Assembly: GCA_900548225.1 (NCBI GenBank)
Contig: URJM01000084.1
Span: forward strand, 1 to 7,638
Direction: 5' to 3'
Length of the DNA stretch: 7,638 nt
Source: an uncultured bacterium
GTDB taxonomy: Bacteria > Verrucomicrobiota > Lentisphaeria > Oligosphaerales > Oligosphaeraceae
Positions 1 to 6,875 of the stretch are shown here, piece by piece. The notes under the pieces are model-generated. The model had not been told where the DNA came from and did no database searches. It saw only the letters and a list, made by a program, of their open reading frames with translations. How positions within the stretch are numbered: the first letter of the stretch is position 1; the number at the start of each line of letters is the position of its first letter. The position numbers were made by a program, and so were the translations under genes.

Positions 1-1
1 G

Positions 2-625
2 GGGGAAGTCTTCCGCCTGGAAATCGGAGGACGTTCCTTCATTGTGAAGAGCTTTGCCCGAAAGGGAGCCGCCTCACGATTCCTGTGGGGGCGAGCCTCA
101 ATCGGACGGGAATGGAAAAATCTCCTTAAACTCAGGGAGATGGGATTCGATTGCGCACCACAGCCCGTCGCATTGATAGGTAGGTACACCCTCGTGGCAG
201 AGTTCATCGAGGGATGCGAGATATGCTCCAGGGAACATTACTGCCGCCATAGCACACCCCCGCCCGCGGCGGACTTCTACGACGCACTCCGGGCAATCCT
301 TCGCGCGCTCCATGAAAAGGGGGTGGCGCACGGCGACTTCCGACGCGCCAATATCATGATTCAGGAGGGCACGGGAACACCGAGGATTATCGACTGGGCA
401 ACGGGGACCGTCTCCAAAAACCGTCGCGGACTCCTCTTCAAACTATTCAAGCGCTCCGACTCCTATTCCCTCGTCAAAATCATCGTCGACATCTATCCGG
501 AACTGGTTTCGGAGGACGAACGAAAAAGTGTGCGGCCAGGAATCCTTCTGCGCATTGGACGCTTCCTGCGGCAAAACGTCTACCGAAAACTCATCAAGCC
601 CATGTTCGGACACTCAAACCGCTAG
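2..625 (+). CDS. Kdo/WaaP-like small-molecule or LPS kinase, 5' end cut off
   Basis: The frame is open from base 2, so the gene starts left of the window; the GTG at 44 is internal. Translation before it reads GEVFRLEIGGRSFIVKSF, which looks like the kinase N-lobe with its ATP-binding Lys at visible residue 16, just after that GTG. Further motifs are an alphaC-like REW Glu (about residue 37), a hinge-like VAEFIEG, and the catalytic loop HGDFRRANIM (about 110-119) with Asp and Asn in the usual places. The metal-binding motif is IIDWATG (about 129-135), where DWA replaces DFG. This small eukaryotic-like kinase pattern fits the lipopolysaccharide kinase (Kdo/WaaP, RIO-like) families, which phosphorylate LPS core sugars on the cytoplasmic face. 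The C-terminus is basic and ends in TAG. About 207 residues are visible, close to a full small kinase, so only a short piece is probably missing. The substrate is not deducible. A RIO-like protein kinase is the alternative. Confidence 0.8.
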   Translation, partial: GEVFRLEIGGRSFIVKSFARKGAASRFLWGRASIGREWKNLLKLREMGFDCAPQPVALIGRYTLVAEFIEGCEICSREHYCRHSTPPPAADFYDALRAILRALHEKGVAHGDFRRANIMIQEGTGTPRIIDWATGTVSKNRRGLLFKLFKRSDSYSLVKIIVDIYPELVSEDERKSVRPGILLRIGRFLRQNVYRKLIKPMFGHSNR

Positions 626-705
626 CCGGGCTTTCGCACTCTTCAGTGTTCTGGGGCAAAAAGGCACAGCAGCTTTTCGCATCCTGTTCCGGGAACTGGA
701 CTGGG

Positions 706-3700
706 CTAGTCTGCCAGAGGCTCGAAACGACTGCGGCCGGTGTTGAAGAAGTAATTCGATGCGGTGGCAAGCTCCACGGCCTCAAGGAGGGCACGCGGAG
801 AGACGTCTCCCGAGACCCAGCGCCTCCTGCCAAAGTCAAGCTCCCTGCGGGTAATCGACAAGTCAAGGTCGCGGTCCAGGCAGTGGTATACCGCGTTGAG
901 AATCATCTCCTCCCCGGACAACTCCTTGTTGAAAGTGCGAATGGACAGTGATTGGGCGATTTCTTCTAACCTGTTGCCGTTCAGTGGTTTAATGTGTATT
1001 GTGATTGTGGCCTCCTCCCCCGGGTCGAGGATGTTGTCCCCATTTCCGACCGCAGGAAGCTGAGAGAGCACCTGCTCCGTCACGTCGTAGTGCATCCCGT
1101 CGAAGTGGTCTACGTAGATCCATGTGTAGGGTTCGAAGGTCCCCATGGCATCCGGCCCGAGGCGGCAGTAGAGGTAGTATTTCGTGTAGTCGGAGACGGG
1201 GGCCTGCCCGGGGGAGTAGCTGAGACGCACTTCGTGGAAGCCTTCCTCGTCAGGAATCTGGTTGACGTCAATCTTCAGGTTCTCGCCGGGGACTTCCTCG
1301 CCCTCCGCATTGGATTTGTGGAAGATTCGGCAATCGTATGCCTTGGTCTTGTATTCGCCCTCCACAAAGCGCAGCTGGTCCATCGACTTGTTGATGTCCC
1401 ACAGGAAGCCGACAAGGCCGCCGGTGATGGTGTAGGGGCCGTTCTCGGTCTCGTTTGCAAATACCCTGTTCTCCAGCGTCGCATTGAGGACATAGTTGCC
1501 GTTGTCGTCCTTCGAGAGCCTGGCGGGAACGGTCGCTATGGACCTGCCGGAGGGCGCGGTTATCAGCAGCTTCAGGTAGACGTTCATCAAGTCAGGCTCG
1601 CCCTCCACATCGACGTCCAGCGCCAGCTGAAGTGTCTGGCCGAATACCTCGTCGCCCTTGAGGGTTTCGGTGCCCGTGCCCTTCAGCTTGATGGTGAACT
1701 GGCTCTTGAAGAAGAAATCCTGGACCTTGTCGGAGAGCGGCTGGCTGCATTTGGCCTCGGCGACCTTTATGATGGACGGGGCGGCACCGACGCCGTTGTC
1801 CCAATAGAGCGCAACCGTGTCGAGGCCCCAGCCCTCGCGCTCGCCAGTGGCGAGCATGTCGAAGAGGTCGAAGGAGAAGGTGACTTCGCGCTTGTCTGCG
1901 CCCTCGGTCTTCCATTCGGGGGAACGTGCGTAGAGTTTCAGGCCGCTTGGGGAGAGGAGGGTCGCGTATAGCCCATAGTTGCCGTCGCGGCTCACGGAGA
2001 CCTCGGTCGTGAAGGAAAGCTCGTTCTTGCGGTTGTTCTCCTGATAGGTGACAGCCTCCTTCAACGGAGTGGCTATCTCCGCCCGGCAATCCAGGACATC
2101 CACCGCCTCCACCGTCGAACGGCGGAACTCCCCGCCGTTGTGCTGCCAGATCATCTCGGCCTCAAGCCCCCAGATGCCGCTGACTCCAGGCGCAAAATAC
2201 GCCGAGTAGACGCCGTCGCCTGCCACTTCGTCGCCGTCCTTCCCGTCGTCGTGCATCATGATTGGCTGGGGCTCCTTCACGGGCGCATCCTGCTGCACAA
2301 GGCTGAACAGCCTGGGATGGAGGAGAATCACAAGCCCGTCGTCACCCTGGATTGGCTTGCCGTTGTAGAGCGCCCTGGCGGTCACAAGGGGGCTGGATGT
2401 CGGAGGAAGCGTCTTGTGGGGAGTCACCTCGAATACAAGAAGACCCTCCCGCTCCCGGGCAAGCACCTTCGCAACGCCGGATTCCTCCGACTTCGAACAG
2501 TCGAAGACTATGCGGTATTTGCCAGCCGGGGCATCGCTCAGCTCAAGGGAAAGGAACTGCCCCGACATATAGGGAAGCCCCTCCGGGTCGGATTCAAAGG
2601 CATGACCCTCGCTGCTCCCCGGAGGATAGAGGAGCGCAGTCGTCCCATGGGGAGAGCCGAAGACGCCTATCACGATGTCGCCACCCGAAATCAGGCTGAA
2701 CTCACCCTCGCACTGTTCGCCCTTCTCCAGGACGACAAAGGCGCTCTCAAGGGATGCGTTCGGGTCGTTCAGAATCTGCGGCGCACCAGTGTCCTTTATG
2801 CCGGAGGTCGCGGAGACAAGACCCCCGCGGGTGTCGCGGTCGCTGACGTAGACCGGATACTTCAAGCCAATATCCCCGTCCCGCACCATGAAGCTACCGC
2901 GCAACGCACGGACGACGTCGGGGGCGCCTTCCCCCTCCCTGACAATGCCGCTGTGGGTGTATTTCGAACTCCCGCGCTCGTAAAGCGGCGACGATGACAC
3001 GGCTGTCCCAAGACAATGGGCGCTGGCGACGGTGACGATTCCGTCGTTGGGGCCACCCATGTCCACTATGTCGTTGAGCCGTGCGTATGTCCAGGTGAGG
3101 TCCTCCTTGTCCACCTGGCCGATGATTGTGCGGATGGGGACCTCCGGGGTGCATACGGTTCTGTTGAAGAAGGCGCACTGCGCAGTCGTCAGCGAGTCAA
3201 GTCCGGGGCCATGCCCCCTGGAGGTCTGTTCGGCAAGAGTGGCGTAGATGTTTTCCAGGATGCCCTGGGGGTTGAGTATTACGTCCGCGAAGACGCTTCC
3301 CAGATTCGGGGTTCCCAGCTGTATGAGGGAGAGGGCGTGGGTTGAGTCGCCGAATTTCCCGTCGATGAGGGCACGCCCGTCCAGCCCGCCCTTGCTATGG
3401 CCGACGATGTTGAACTTCTTCACGCCCCACTTCTTCGAGACGCCCTTGAGCTGTTCCGCAAGAATCATCCCGTTGGTCATGGGGGAGGTGATGTCCGGGA
3501 CGGATGCGAGCTCGCTGGGGATGCCTAGCTCCTTCGAGAGCGTCCTCTTGAACTGCGAAAGGGTCCCCGGCTCATTTGTCCACCCGTGGACCAGGAATGC
3601 CGGCGCGGGGGCGTTCAGGATGATCATCTGCCACTGCTGCCCCAAAACCCAGTTGGACACGTCGCTCAGGGTGTCGACGATGATTTCCAGCTTGTTCTCC

Positions 3701-4215
3701 GCAACGTCGCCAGGGTTGGCGGGAAGGTTCAGATAACCGACTGGCACACGGAAGAAGTTGACGTTGACGATGTTGTCGTCCCCCGTGATGGTGCCCACAT
3801 AGTGCCCGTTCAGGTAGACCAGGTCCCTCTCAGGGGGAATCAGGTCCATGCCGCCATAGAAGTCGCAGTCGTTGGCGGGAACTAACAGCAACGCCTTCTC
3901 CGGCATCAGTCCAAGCTCCTGCATGCGCCTGATCTCGTCGCGTGTCCCGTAATATCTGTCAATCTTGATGGTGGCCTCGTATCTGCCCGACGGCCCCCAG
4001 GTCCATGCCTCTCTCTCCTCAATGTTCACAAAGGAGATGTCAGTGCGGTAGTTCTCCTCCGCAGAAGCGTCGCCGCGGGTCTGGGACATGACAAGGGAGG
4101 GCGATGGATACTCCCCGCCAGAAGGAAGCCCATCACGGTCGGATGCCGCCGTCAGGGATGAGGGAAGAAGGGACAATCCCACGATGAGAAGAGAGGCGAT
4201 GAATGTCTTTGTCAT
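706..4215 (-). CDS. Large exported lipase-like alpha/beta hydrolase with C-terminal EF-hand tail
   Basis: This 1169-residue protein starts with a Sec signal peptide (residues 1 to about 24: basic MTK, hydrophobic core, cleavage near LTA-A). Residues about 55-200 look like a beta-sandwich with a jelly-roll flavour (YLNGHYVGTI, then NKLEIIVDT). The hydrolase domain is about 205-430: oxyanion segment FLVHGW (206-211), nucleophile elbow GHSKGG with Ser274, NDGIV with Asp391, and His421 in KYTHSG. This Ser-Asp-His order and spacing matches bacterial triacylglycerol lipases and related PGAP1-like esterases. Beta-rich segments follow, including HDDGKDGDEVAGDGVYS (655-671), a motif seen in extracellular adhesin-like repeats. 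The tail (about 1058-1169) has NGDNILDPGE, an EF-hand loop at 1114-1125 and an ALLEAVE helix, shared with the preceding gene's product. It probably acts as a secreted or surface esterase or lipase; the substrate is unknown. There is no C-terminal membrane segment or LPXTG. It lies 22 bases after the upstream gene, so they are likely co-transcribed. Confidence 0.88.
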   Translation of the reverse strand: MTKTFIASLLIVGLSLLPSSLTAASDRDGLPSGGEYPSPSLVMSQTRGDASAEENYRTDISFVNIEEREAWTWGPSGRYEATIKIDRYYGTRDEIRRMQELGLMPEKALLLVPANDCDFYGGMDLIPPERDLVYLNGHYVGTITGDDNIVNVNFFRVPVGYLNLPANPGDVAENKLEIIVDTLSDVSNWVLGQQWQMIILNAPAPAFLVHGWTNEPGTLSQFKRTLSKELGIPSELASVPDITSPMTNGMILAEQLKGVSKKWGVKKFNIVGHSKGGLDGRALIDGKFGDSTHALSLIQLGTPNLGSVFADVILNPQGILENIYATLAEQTSRGHGPGLDSLTTAQCAFFNRTVCTPEVPIRTIIGQVDKEDLTWTYARLNDIVDMGGPNDGIVTVASAHCLGTAVSSSPLYERGSSKYTHSGIVREGEGAPDVVRALRGSFMVRDGDIGLKYPVYVSDRDTRGGLVSATSGIKDTGAPQILNDPNASLESAFVVLEKGEQCEGEFSLISGGDIVIGVFGSPHGTTALLYPPGSSEGHAFESDPEGLPYMSGQFLSLELSDAPAGKYRIVFDCSKSEESGVAKVLAREREGLLVFEVTPHKTLPPTSSPLVTARALYNGKPIQGDDGLVILLHPRLFSLVQQDAPVKEPQPIMMHDDGKDGDEVAGDGVYSAYFAPGVSGIWGLEAEMIWQHNGGEFRRSTVEAVDVLDCRAEIATPLKEAVTYQENNRKNELSFTTEVSVSRDGNYGLYATLLSPSGLKLYARSPEWKTEGADKREVTFSFDLFDMLATGEREGWGLDTVALYWDNGVGAAPSIIKVAEAKCSQPLSDKVQDFFFKSQFTIKLKGTGTETLKGDEVFGQTLQLALDVDVEGEPDLMNVYLKLLITAPSGRSIATVPARLSKDDNGNYVLNATLENRVFANETENGPYTITGGLVGFLWDINKSMDQLRFVEGEYKTKAYDCRIFHKSNAEGEEVPGENLKIDVNQIPDEEGFHEVRLSYSPGQAPVSDYTKYYLYCRLGPDAMGTFEPYTWIYVDHFDGMHYDVTEQVLSQLPAVGNGDNILDPGEEATITIHIKPLNGNRLEEIAQSLSIRTFNKELSGEEMILNAVYHCLDRDLDLSITRRELDFGRRRWVSGDVSPRALLEAVELATASNYFFNTGRSRFEPLAD

Positions 4216-4225
4216 CTTCTATTGT

Positions 4226-4231
4226 TCTCCT
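4226..4231 (-). promoter_or_regulatory. Shine-Dalgarno site of the hydrolase gene
   Basis: On the minus strand the sequence is AGGAGA, ending 10 bases before the ATG at 4215. It lies inside the 22-base gap after the upstream stop codon. It supports the ATG at 4215, which also gives a clean signal peptide directly at the N-terminus. Confidence 0.7.
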
Positions 4232-4237
4232 AGGTTG

Positions 4238-5269
4238 TCAGTGGTTATAACTAATTGGGTAGTAGTGAGTTGTGTAGTAATCGTATTCGTATGCGACGGC
4301 GCCGCAGATTTCAACCGCCTCCAGAAGTGCCTGGTGGTCGGTTTCATTTGCCTCCCAGAGCCCCCTCCCGTAGTCCAGCTCCTCCAGCGAAAGGTGTATG
4401 TCCCTGTTCAGGTCGAAGGGATGGATCCTGATGGCGCCAGTCTCGTCCTGCCTGTCGCTGACGCAGTGGTAGAAAAGAAGCAGGCTGACAAATTCCTCCT
4501 GGGGCTGTGCGGGGGGCTCCAGCGACGGCGTCTTGACGACTGGCACGGCAAGCTGGAGTGTCTCGCCAGGCGAGAGGTTGCCGTCGCGGTCGCCAGTTTC
4601 GGTCAGATACTGGAAGCCCTGGCTGCTGGCGTCAAGCGCAATGTATGTGTCCGTGCTGAAGAAGCCCTCCGCCTCGGGGGAGAATCCGATTCCGGTCGCA
4701 CGCTTGTCAATGGCCACGGCAAAGCCGTCGAAGCAGCAGTCGTCGCGGTAGAAGAACTCCGGGAGCACATCGGAGCCCTCGGGACATGTGAATAGAACCG
4801 ACAGTTCGCCGTCGGAGATGCTGGCGCGGACGCCGTTCTTTGCGGTCAACAGGGTCGACTGGCAGCTTGGGCGGAACATCCCCGGAATGAAGTCCCCCGT
4901 GGCATGGCTTCCCGGAAGGGGAAGGAATCCCGTGTCCGTGAGGATTCTGAGGTTGTCGAGGAGAAGCGCACCTTCCTGCTCGTAGGACCTGAGGAATCCC
5001 CCGTCGAACAGGAAGGCCGCAGTTCCGTCAGGGGTGATTGGCGTGGAGAATGTGCCGACATTGCGGGTGTCGGGCAGATGCAGGTCGCAGTAGAGCGCAC
5101 GGGCGTTCGACGGCGCATCGTGAAGCCTGAAGACTACCTCCAGGGTGTCGTATGCCCCAGGCGGCCATGTCGCAGGATGCACGGGACGCTCCGATGCGGT
5201 GAAGGTTGCGGCTACGGCGTTCCACGCCAATGCGAGAAGAAAAAAGAAGGGCAGAATGCGTGATTTCAT
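4238..5269 (-). CDS. Exported protein of unknown function with EF-hand-like C-terminal tail
   Basis: The frame is open upstream to 5317, but the ATG at 5269 is chosen because it places a typical signal peptide at the N-terminus (MKSRILPFFFLLALAWNAVA, cleavage near residue 20-21). The product has 343 residues. The mature part up to about 225 appears beta-rich (TLEVVFRLHD, AVAIDKRATG) and I recognise no catalytic motif. Cys pairs such as DDCCF (176-180) may form disulfides outside the cytoplasm. At 227-236 there is DRDGNLSPGE, then a canonical EF-hand loop at 286-297 (Asp286, Asn288, Asp290, Ser294, Glu297). This is followed by LDYGRGLW, ALLEAVE and a Tyr-rich end. The same tail closes the 1169-residue hydrolase encoded next in the transcript. 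It may be a structural or binding partner of that hydrolase. No membrane anchor is visible. Function is unknown. Confidence 0.85.
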   Translation of the reverse strand: MKSRILPFFFLLALAWNAVAATFTASERPVHPATWPPGAYDTLEVVFRLHDAPSNARALYCDLHLPDTRNVGTFSTPITPDGTAAFLFDGGFLRSYEQEGALLLDNLRILTDTGFLPLPGSHATGDFIPGMFRPSCQSTLLTAKNGVRASISDGELSVLFTCPEGSDVLPEFFYRDDCCFDGFAVAIDKRATGIGFSPEAEGFFSTDTYIALDASSQGFQYLTETGDRDGNLSPGETLQLAVPVVKTPSLEPPAQPQEEFVSLLLFYHCVSDRQDETGAIRIHPFDLNRDIHLSLEELDYGRGLWEANETDHQALLEAVEICGAVAYEYDYYTTHYYPISYNH

Positions 5270-5502
5270 CTGGGTGTCTCTCTCGGTTTCCGTTGTTCGG
5301 GACGCTGTGCCCCACAAAAGGGCAGGGGGGATGAAGGAGGCCGTGAGGCACCTCTATCCATCCATCCCGCCAGGCATCCGGGAGGCCCGCAGGAGATGTC
5401 CGCGGGAACTCCCAGCCGGAGGTCGTCATGGATGACAGCGATTCGGGAAAACAACGAGAAGATAACAGGGGGAGACAACCGTATCCCACGATTTGCACCG
5501 AA

Positions 5503-5519
5503 GTTATATAAACTATAAC
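5503..5519. promoter_or_regulatory. AT-rich inverted repeat, possible promoter or operator
   Basis: GTTATA and TATAAC are perfect 6-base inverted arms around TAAAC. This is the most AT-rich block in the gap and lies about 235 bases before the exported-protein start. On the minus strand it contains -10-like words (TATAGT, TATAAC), but I find no good -35 element at 16-18 bases. It is a candidate promoter core or repressor site by position and composition only. Confidence 0.3.
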
Positions 5520-5640
5520 CCGTGTGCGATTTTGTGCGGTTCCCACCTAATCCATGATGAATCCGCACACAACGGCATAATAGAGGCATAAAGACAGGAA
5601 ATCACGCCACCTGGAATGCGCGAAAAGGACAGCTGTCCAA

Positions 5641-5671
5641 TGACTTTGATGACTTTCTTTCCGTTGACTTG
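5641..5671. repeat. Three TGACTT direct repeats
   Basis: TGACTTT occurs at 5641-5647 and 5650-5656, and TGACTTG at 5665-5671, so the starts are 9 and 15 bases apart. They lie between the AT-rich block and the long hairpin, upstream of the exported-protein unit. Such spacing could be a binding site for a multimeric regulator, but I know of no matching factor. Confidence 0.3.
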
Positions 5672-5690
5672 AAATTTCGCGGCGGGGGCG

Positions 5691-5749
5691 CATCTTGGGG
5701 TGGGCGGTCGGGGGAATAAGTGTATTCCCCCTCCCTTCACCCCAAGATG
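5691..5749. repeat. Long inverted repeat / hairpin
   Basis: The outer arms CATCTTGGGGTG (5691-5702) and CACCCCAAGATG (5738-5749) are a perfect 12-bp stem. Inside, GGGGGAATA (5710-5718) and TATTCCCCC (5723-5731) form a perfect 9-bp stem closed by a four-base loop, AGTG. The stems are separated by an internal loop of 7 and 6 bases. Weaker pairing continues outside (5686-5688 with 5752-5754). No U-run follows on either strand, so it is not a standard intrinsic terminator. It could be a processed 3' end or stabiliser of the rmlCD transcript, a structured RNA, or a dispersed palindromic element. Confidence 0.8.
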
Positions 5750-5840
5750 TACCCACCATCCAATGGAACATACGCGTGGGCACGCGCAAGAAACCCGGAA
5801 AAACAACATCTTTGGCGGGGGCAAGGGGGGCTTTGGATGT

Positions 5841-5869
5841 ATGCCCTGGCGTATGCAGGCGCCTGGCAT
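5841..5869. repeat. Second, smaller imperfect hairpin
   Basis: ATGCC (5841-5845) pairs with GGCAT (5865-5869), and GGCG (5848-5851) with CGCC (5860-5863). The two stems are separated by a small asymmetric internal loop, and the apical loop has eight bases. It lies about 90 bases from the long hairpin in the same GC-rich stretch. Confidence 0.45.
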
Positions 5870-5883
5870 GCGCGAAAGAGTCG

Positions 5884-5893
5884 CCCCCCCCCC
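5884..5893. repeat. Homopolymer run of ten C
   Basis: Ten consecutive C lie just before CATGG. The end of the run plus CATGG (CCCCATGG, 5890-5897) is mirrored by CCATGGGG at 5945-5952, so the tract can also form one arm of an 8-bp stem. The run lies outside any supported gene. Its length could vary by slippage, or it could be miscounted in the assembly. Confidence 0.6.
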
Positions 5894-6020
5894 ATGGAGA
5901 ACCACACGGGGAGTACTGCGCGGGAGGCCTTTGGTTTTCATGTGCCATGGGGAGGAAGTCGCCCTCCTGTGGACTAATGCCCGAATATGCATGGCTCCGC
6001 CGTTTCTGGGAACATCCTGT

Positions 6021-6875
6021 TCACCAGCGGTTTTTCATTTGCAGGAGAGCAGTTTTCCAGTGGGGCATTGGTTCCATTCCAAGCGTCCTGAGCCGTGCCT
6101 TCTCCAGGCGCGAGTTTCTTGGCCGCCTGGCTGGACGCGGGAATTCCTCGGTGGTGCAGCGTTCAATCTTCTGCGCAATATCCATCATCCTGTATAGCTC
6201 TTCGGCAAATCCGAACCATGTGGTCTCACCCTCGCATGAGAGATGCAGGATTCCCGAAATATCCTCCCTCTCCAACAACTCCGGCAGCCTTTCGGCGACA
6301 GCCAGTGTGCTGGTCGGATTGCCAAGCTGGTCGTCCACCACCTTAAGCGTCGGAGCCGTGCCTGCCTTGCCAAGCATCGCATGGGGAAAGTCTGGACCGC
6401 TCGGTCCGTAGAGCCAGCTGATTCGACAGACTAGCGCCCCGGGGGACTCCTCCAGGACAGCCAGCTCCCCGGCCCGCTTGCTACACCCATATACTGTCTG
6501 GGCATTGTCGGCGAAGTCATCCTCCCGATATGGCCTGTCGAGGGTTCCGTCGAAGACATAGTCCGTGGAGAATGATATAAGCCGTGCGCCGATTGCATGC
6601 GCGGCCCTGGCGACATTCCGTGCGCCTGTCGCATTCACGGCAAAGGCAATCTCCTGTTGGGATTCGCAAAGGTCCACATTCGTCATTGCCGCGCAGTGGA
6701 CAACATATTGCGGGCGAATTTCCGCAAGCAATCCGTCCACCTGTTCGCGCCGGGTGACATCCAGGTCGCCATGTGTGGGGCAGACGAGCTCGTACCCGTC
6801 CGCAAGCCTGTGTCGCAGTGTGCGTCCCAGCAGTCCTGTTGCGCCAGTCAGCAATAGGGTTGACCGGGATGTCAT
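6021..6875 (-). CDS. rmlD: dTDP-4-dehydrorhamnose reductase
   Basis: This NADPH-dependent enzyme makes the last step of dTDP-L-rhamnose synthesis, reducing dTDP-4-keto-L-rhamnose in the cytoplasm. The 284-residue length is normal for the family. Visible signatures are the Rossmann loop GATGLLG near the N-terminus, YVVHCAAMTNVD, the catalytic Thr/Tyr/Lys elements STDYVFDG and YGCSK, and RISWLYG. The C-terminal segment RPRNSRLEKARL leading to a conserved Trp is typical of RmlD. The frame is open further upstream, but the ATG at 6875 is chosen because it sits at the conserved N-terminus, has an AGGAGG before it, and overlaps the rmlC stop as ATGA. The product feeds rhamnose into O-antigen or other surface glycans. 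The synonym is rfbD. Confidence 0.95.
   Translation of the reverse strand: MTSRSTLLLTGATGLLGRTLRHRLADGYELVCPTHGDLDVTRREQVDGLLAEIRPQYVVHCAAMTNVDLCESQQEIAFAVNATGARNVARAAHAIGARLISFSTDYVFDGTLDRPYREDDFADNAQTVYGCSKRAGELAVLEESPGALVCRISWLYGPSGPDFPHAMLGKAGTAPTLKVVDDQLGNPTSTLAVAERLPELLEREDISGILHLSCEGETTWFGFAEELYRMMDIAQKIERCTTEEFPRPARRPRNSRLEKARLRTLGMEPMPHWKTALLQMKNRW

Larger units (their letters stand above)
5270..6020. other. 751-base intergenic region, no convincing gene, rich in inverted repeats
   Basis: This gap lies between the stop of rmlD and the start of the exported-protein gene, both on the minus strand. It should hold the 3' end of the rhamnose transcript and the promoter and leader of the exported-protein unit. 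Several open frames cross it on both strands, but they have low-complexity Pro/Gly/Arg-rich translations, no Shine-Dalgarno sites and no recognisable motifs. The half near rmlD (about 5680-5970) is GC-rich and hairpin-rich. The part at about 5500-5580 is more AT-rich and is the best place for a promoter. Between about 5300 and 5410 there are only short stems, such as CCCGC at 5386-5390 with GCGGG at 5402-5406. I see no intrinsic terminator with a U-run and no riboswitch I can name. Confidence 0.7.

Noticed and set aside
626..705. Bidirectional terminator between the convergent kinase and hydrolase genes
   Set aside because: Only short or imperfect pairings are present (for example GTTCC-G-GGAAC without a usable loop), with no stable stem followed by a T-run on either strand.
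1114..1169. Calling the shared tail a type I dockerin
   Set aside because: Dockerins have two EF-like repeats of about 22 residues. Here only one canonical EF loop is present with a different downstream helix, and no cohesin is seen.
994..1971. A 325-codon open frame on the plus strand opposite the hydrolase gene
   Set aside because: It is an antisense shadow in GC-rich coding DNA. The translation has no domain motifs, and the minus-strand frame has a clear signal peptide, catalytic motifs and tail.
5627..5638. Perfect 12-bp palindrome GGACAGCTGTCC
   Set aside because: One or two such palindromes are expected by chance in a sequence this long. It has no flanking symmetry and there is no matching known operator.
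5513..5992. Open frames of up to 159 codons on the minus strand across the intergenic hairpins
   Set aside because: The translation is Pro/Arg/Cys-rich with no motif, it spans the perfect hairpin and the C10 run, and it has no supporting ribosome site.
5695..6411. A 238-codon plus-strand open frame
   Set aside because: Its second half is antisense to rmlD, its first half crosses the hairpins, and no protein family is recognisable.
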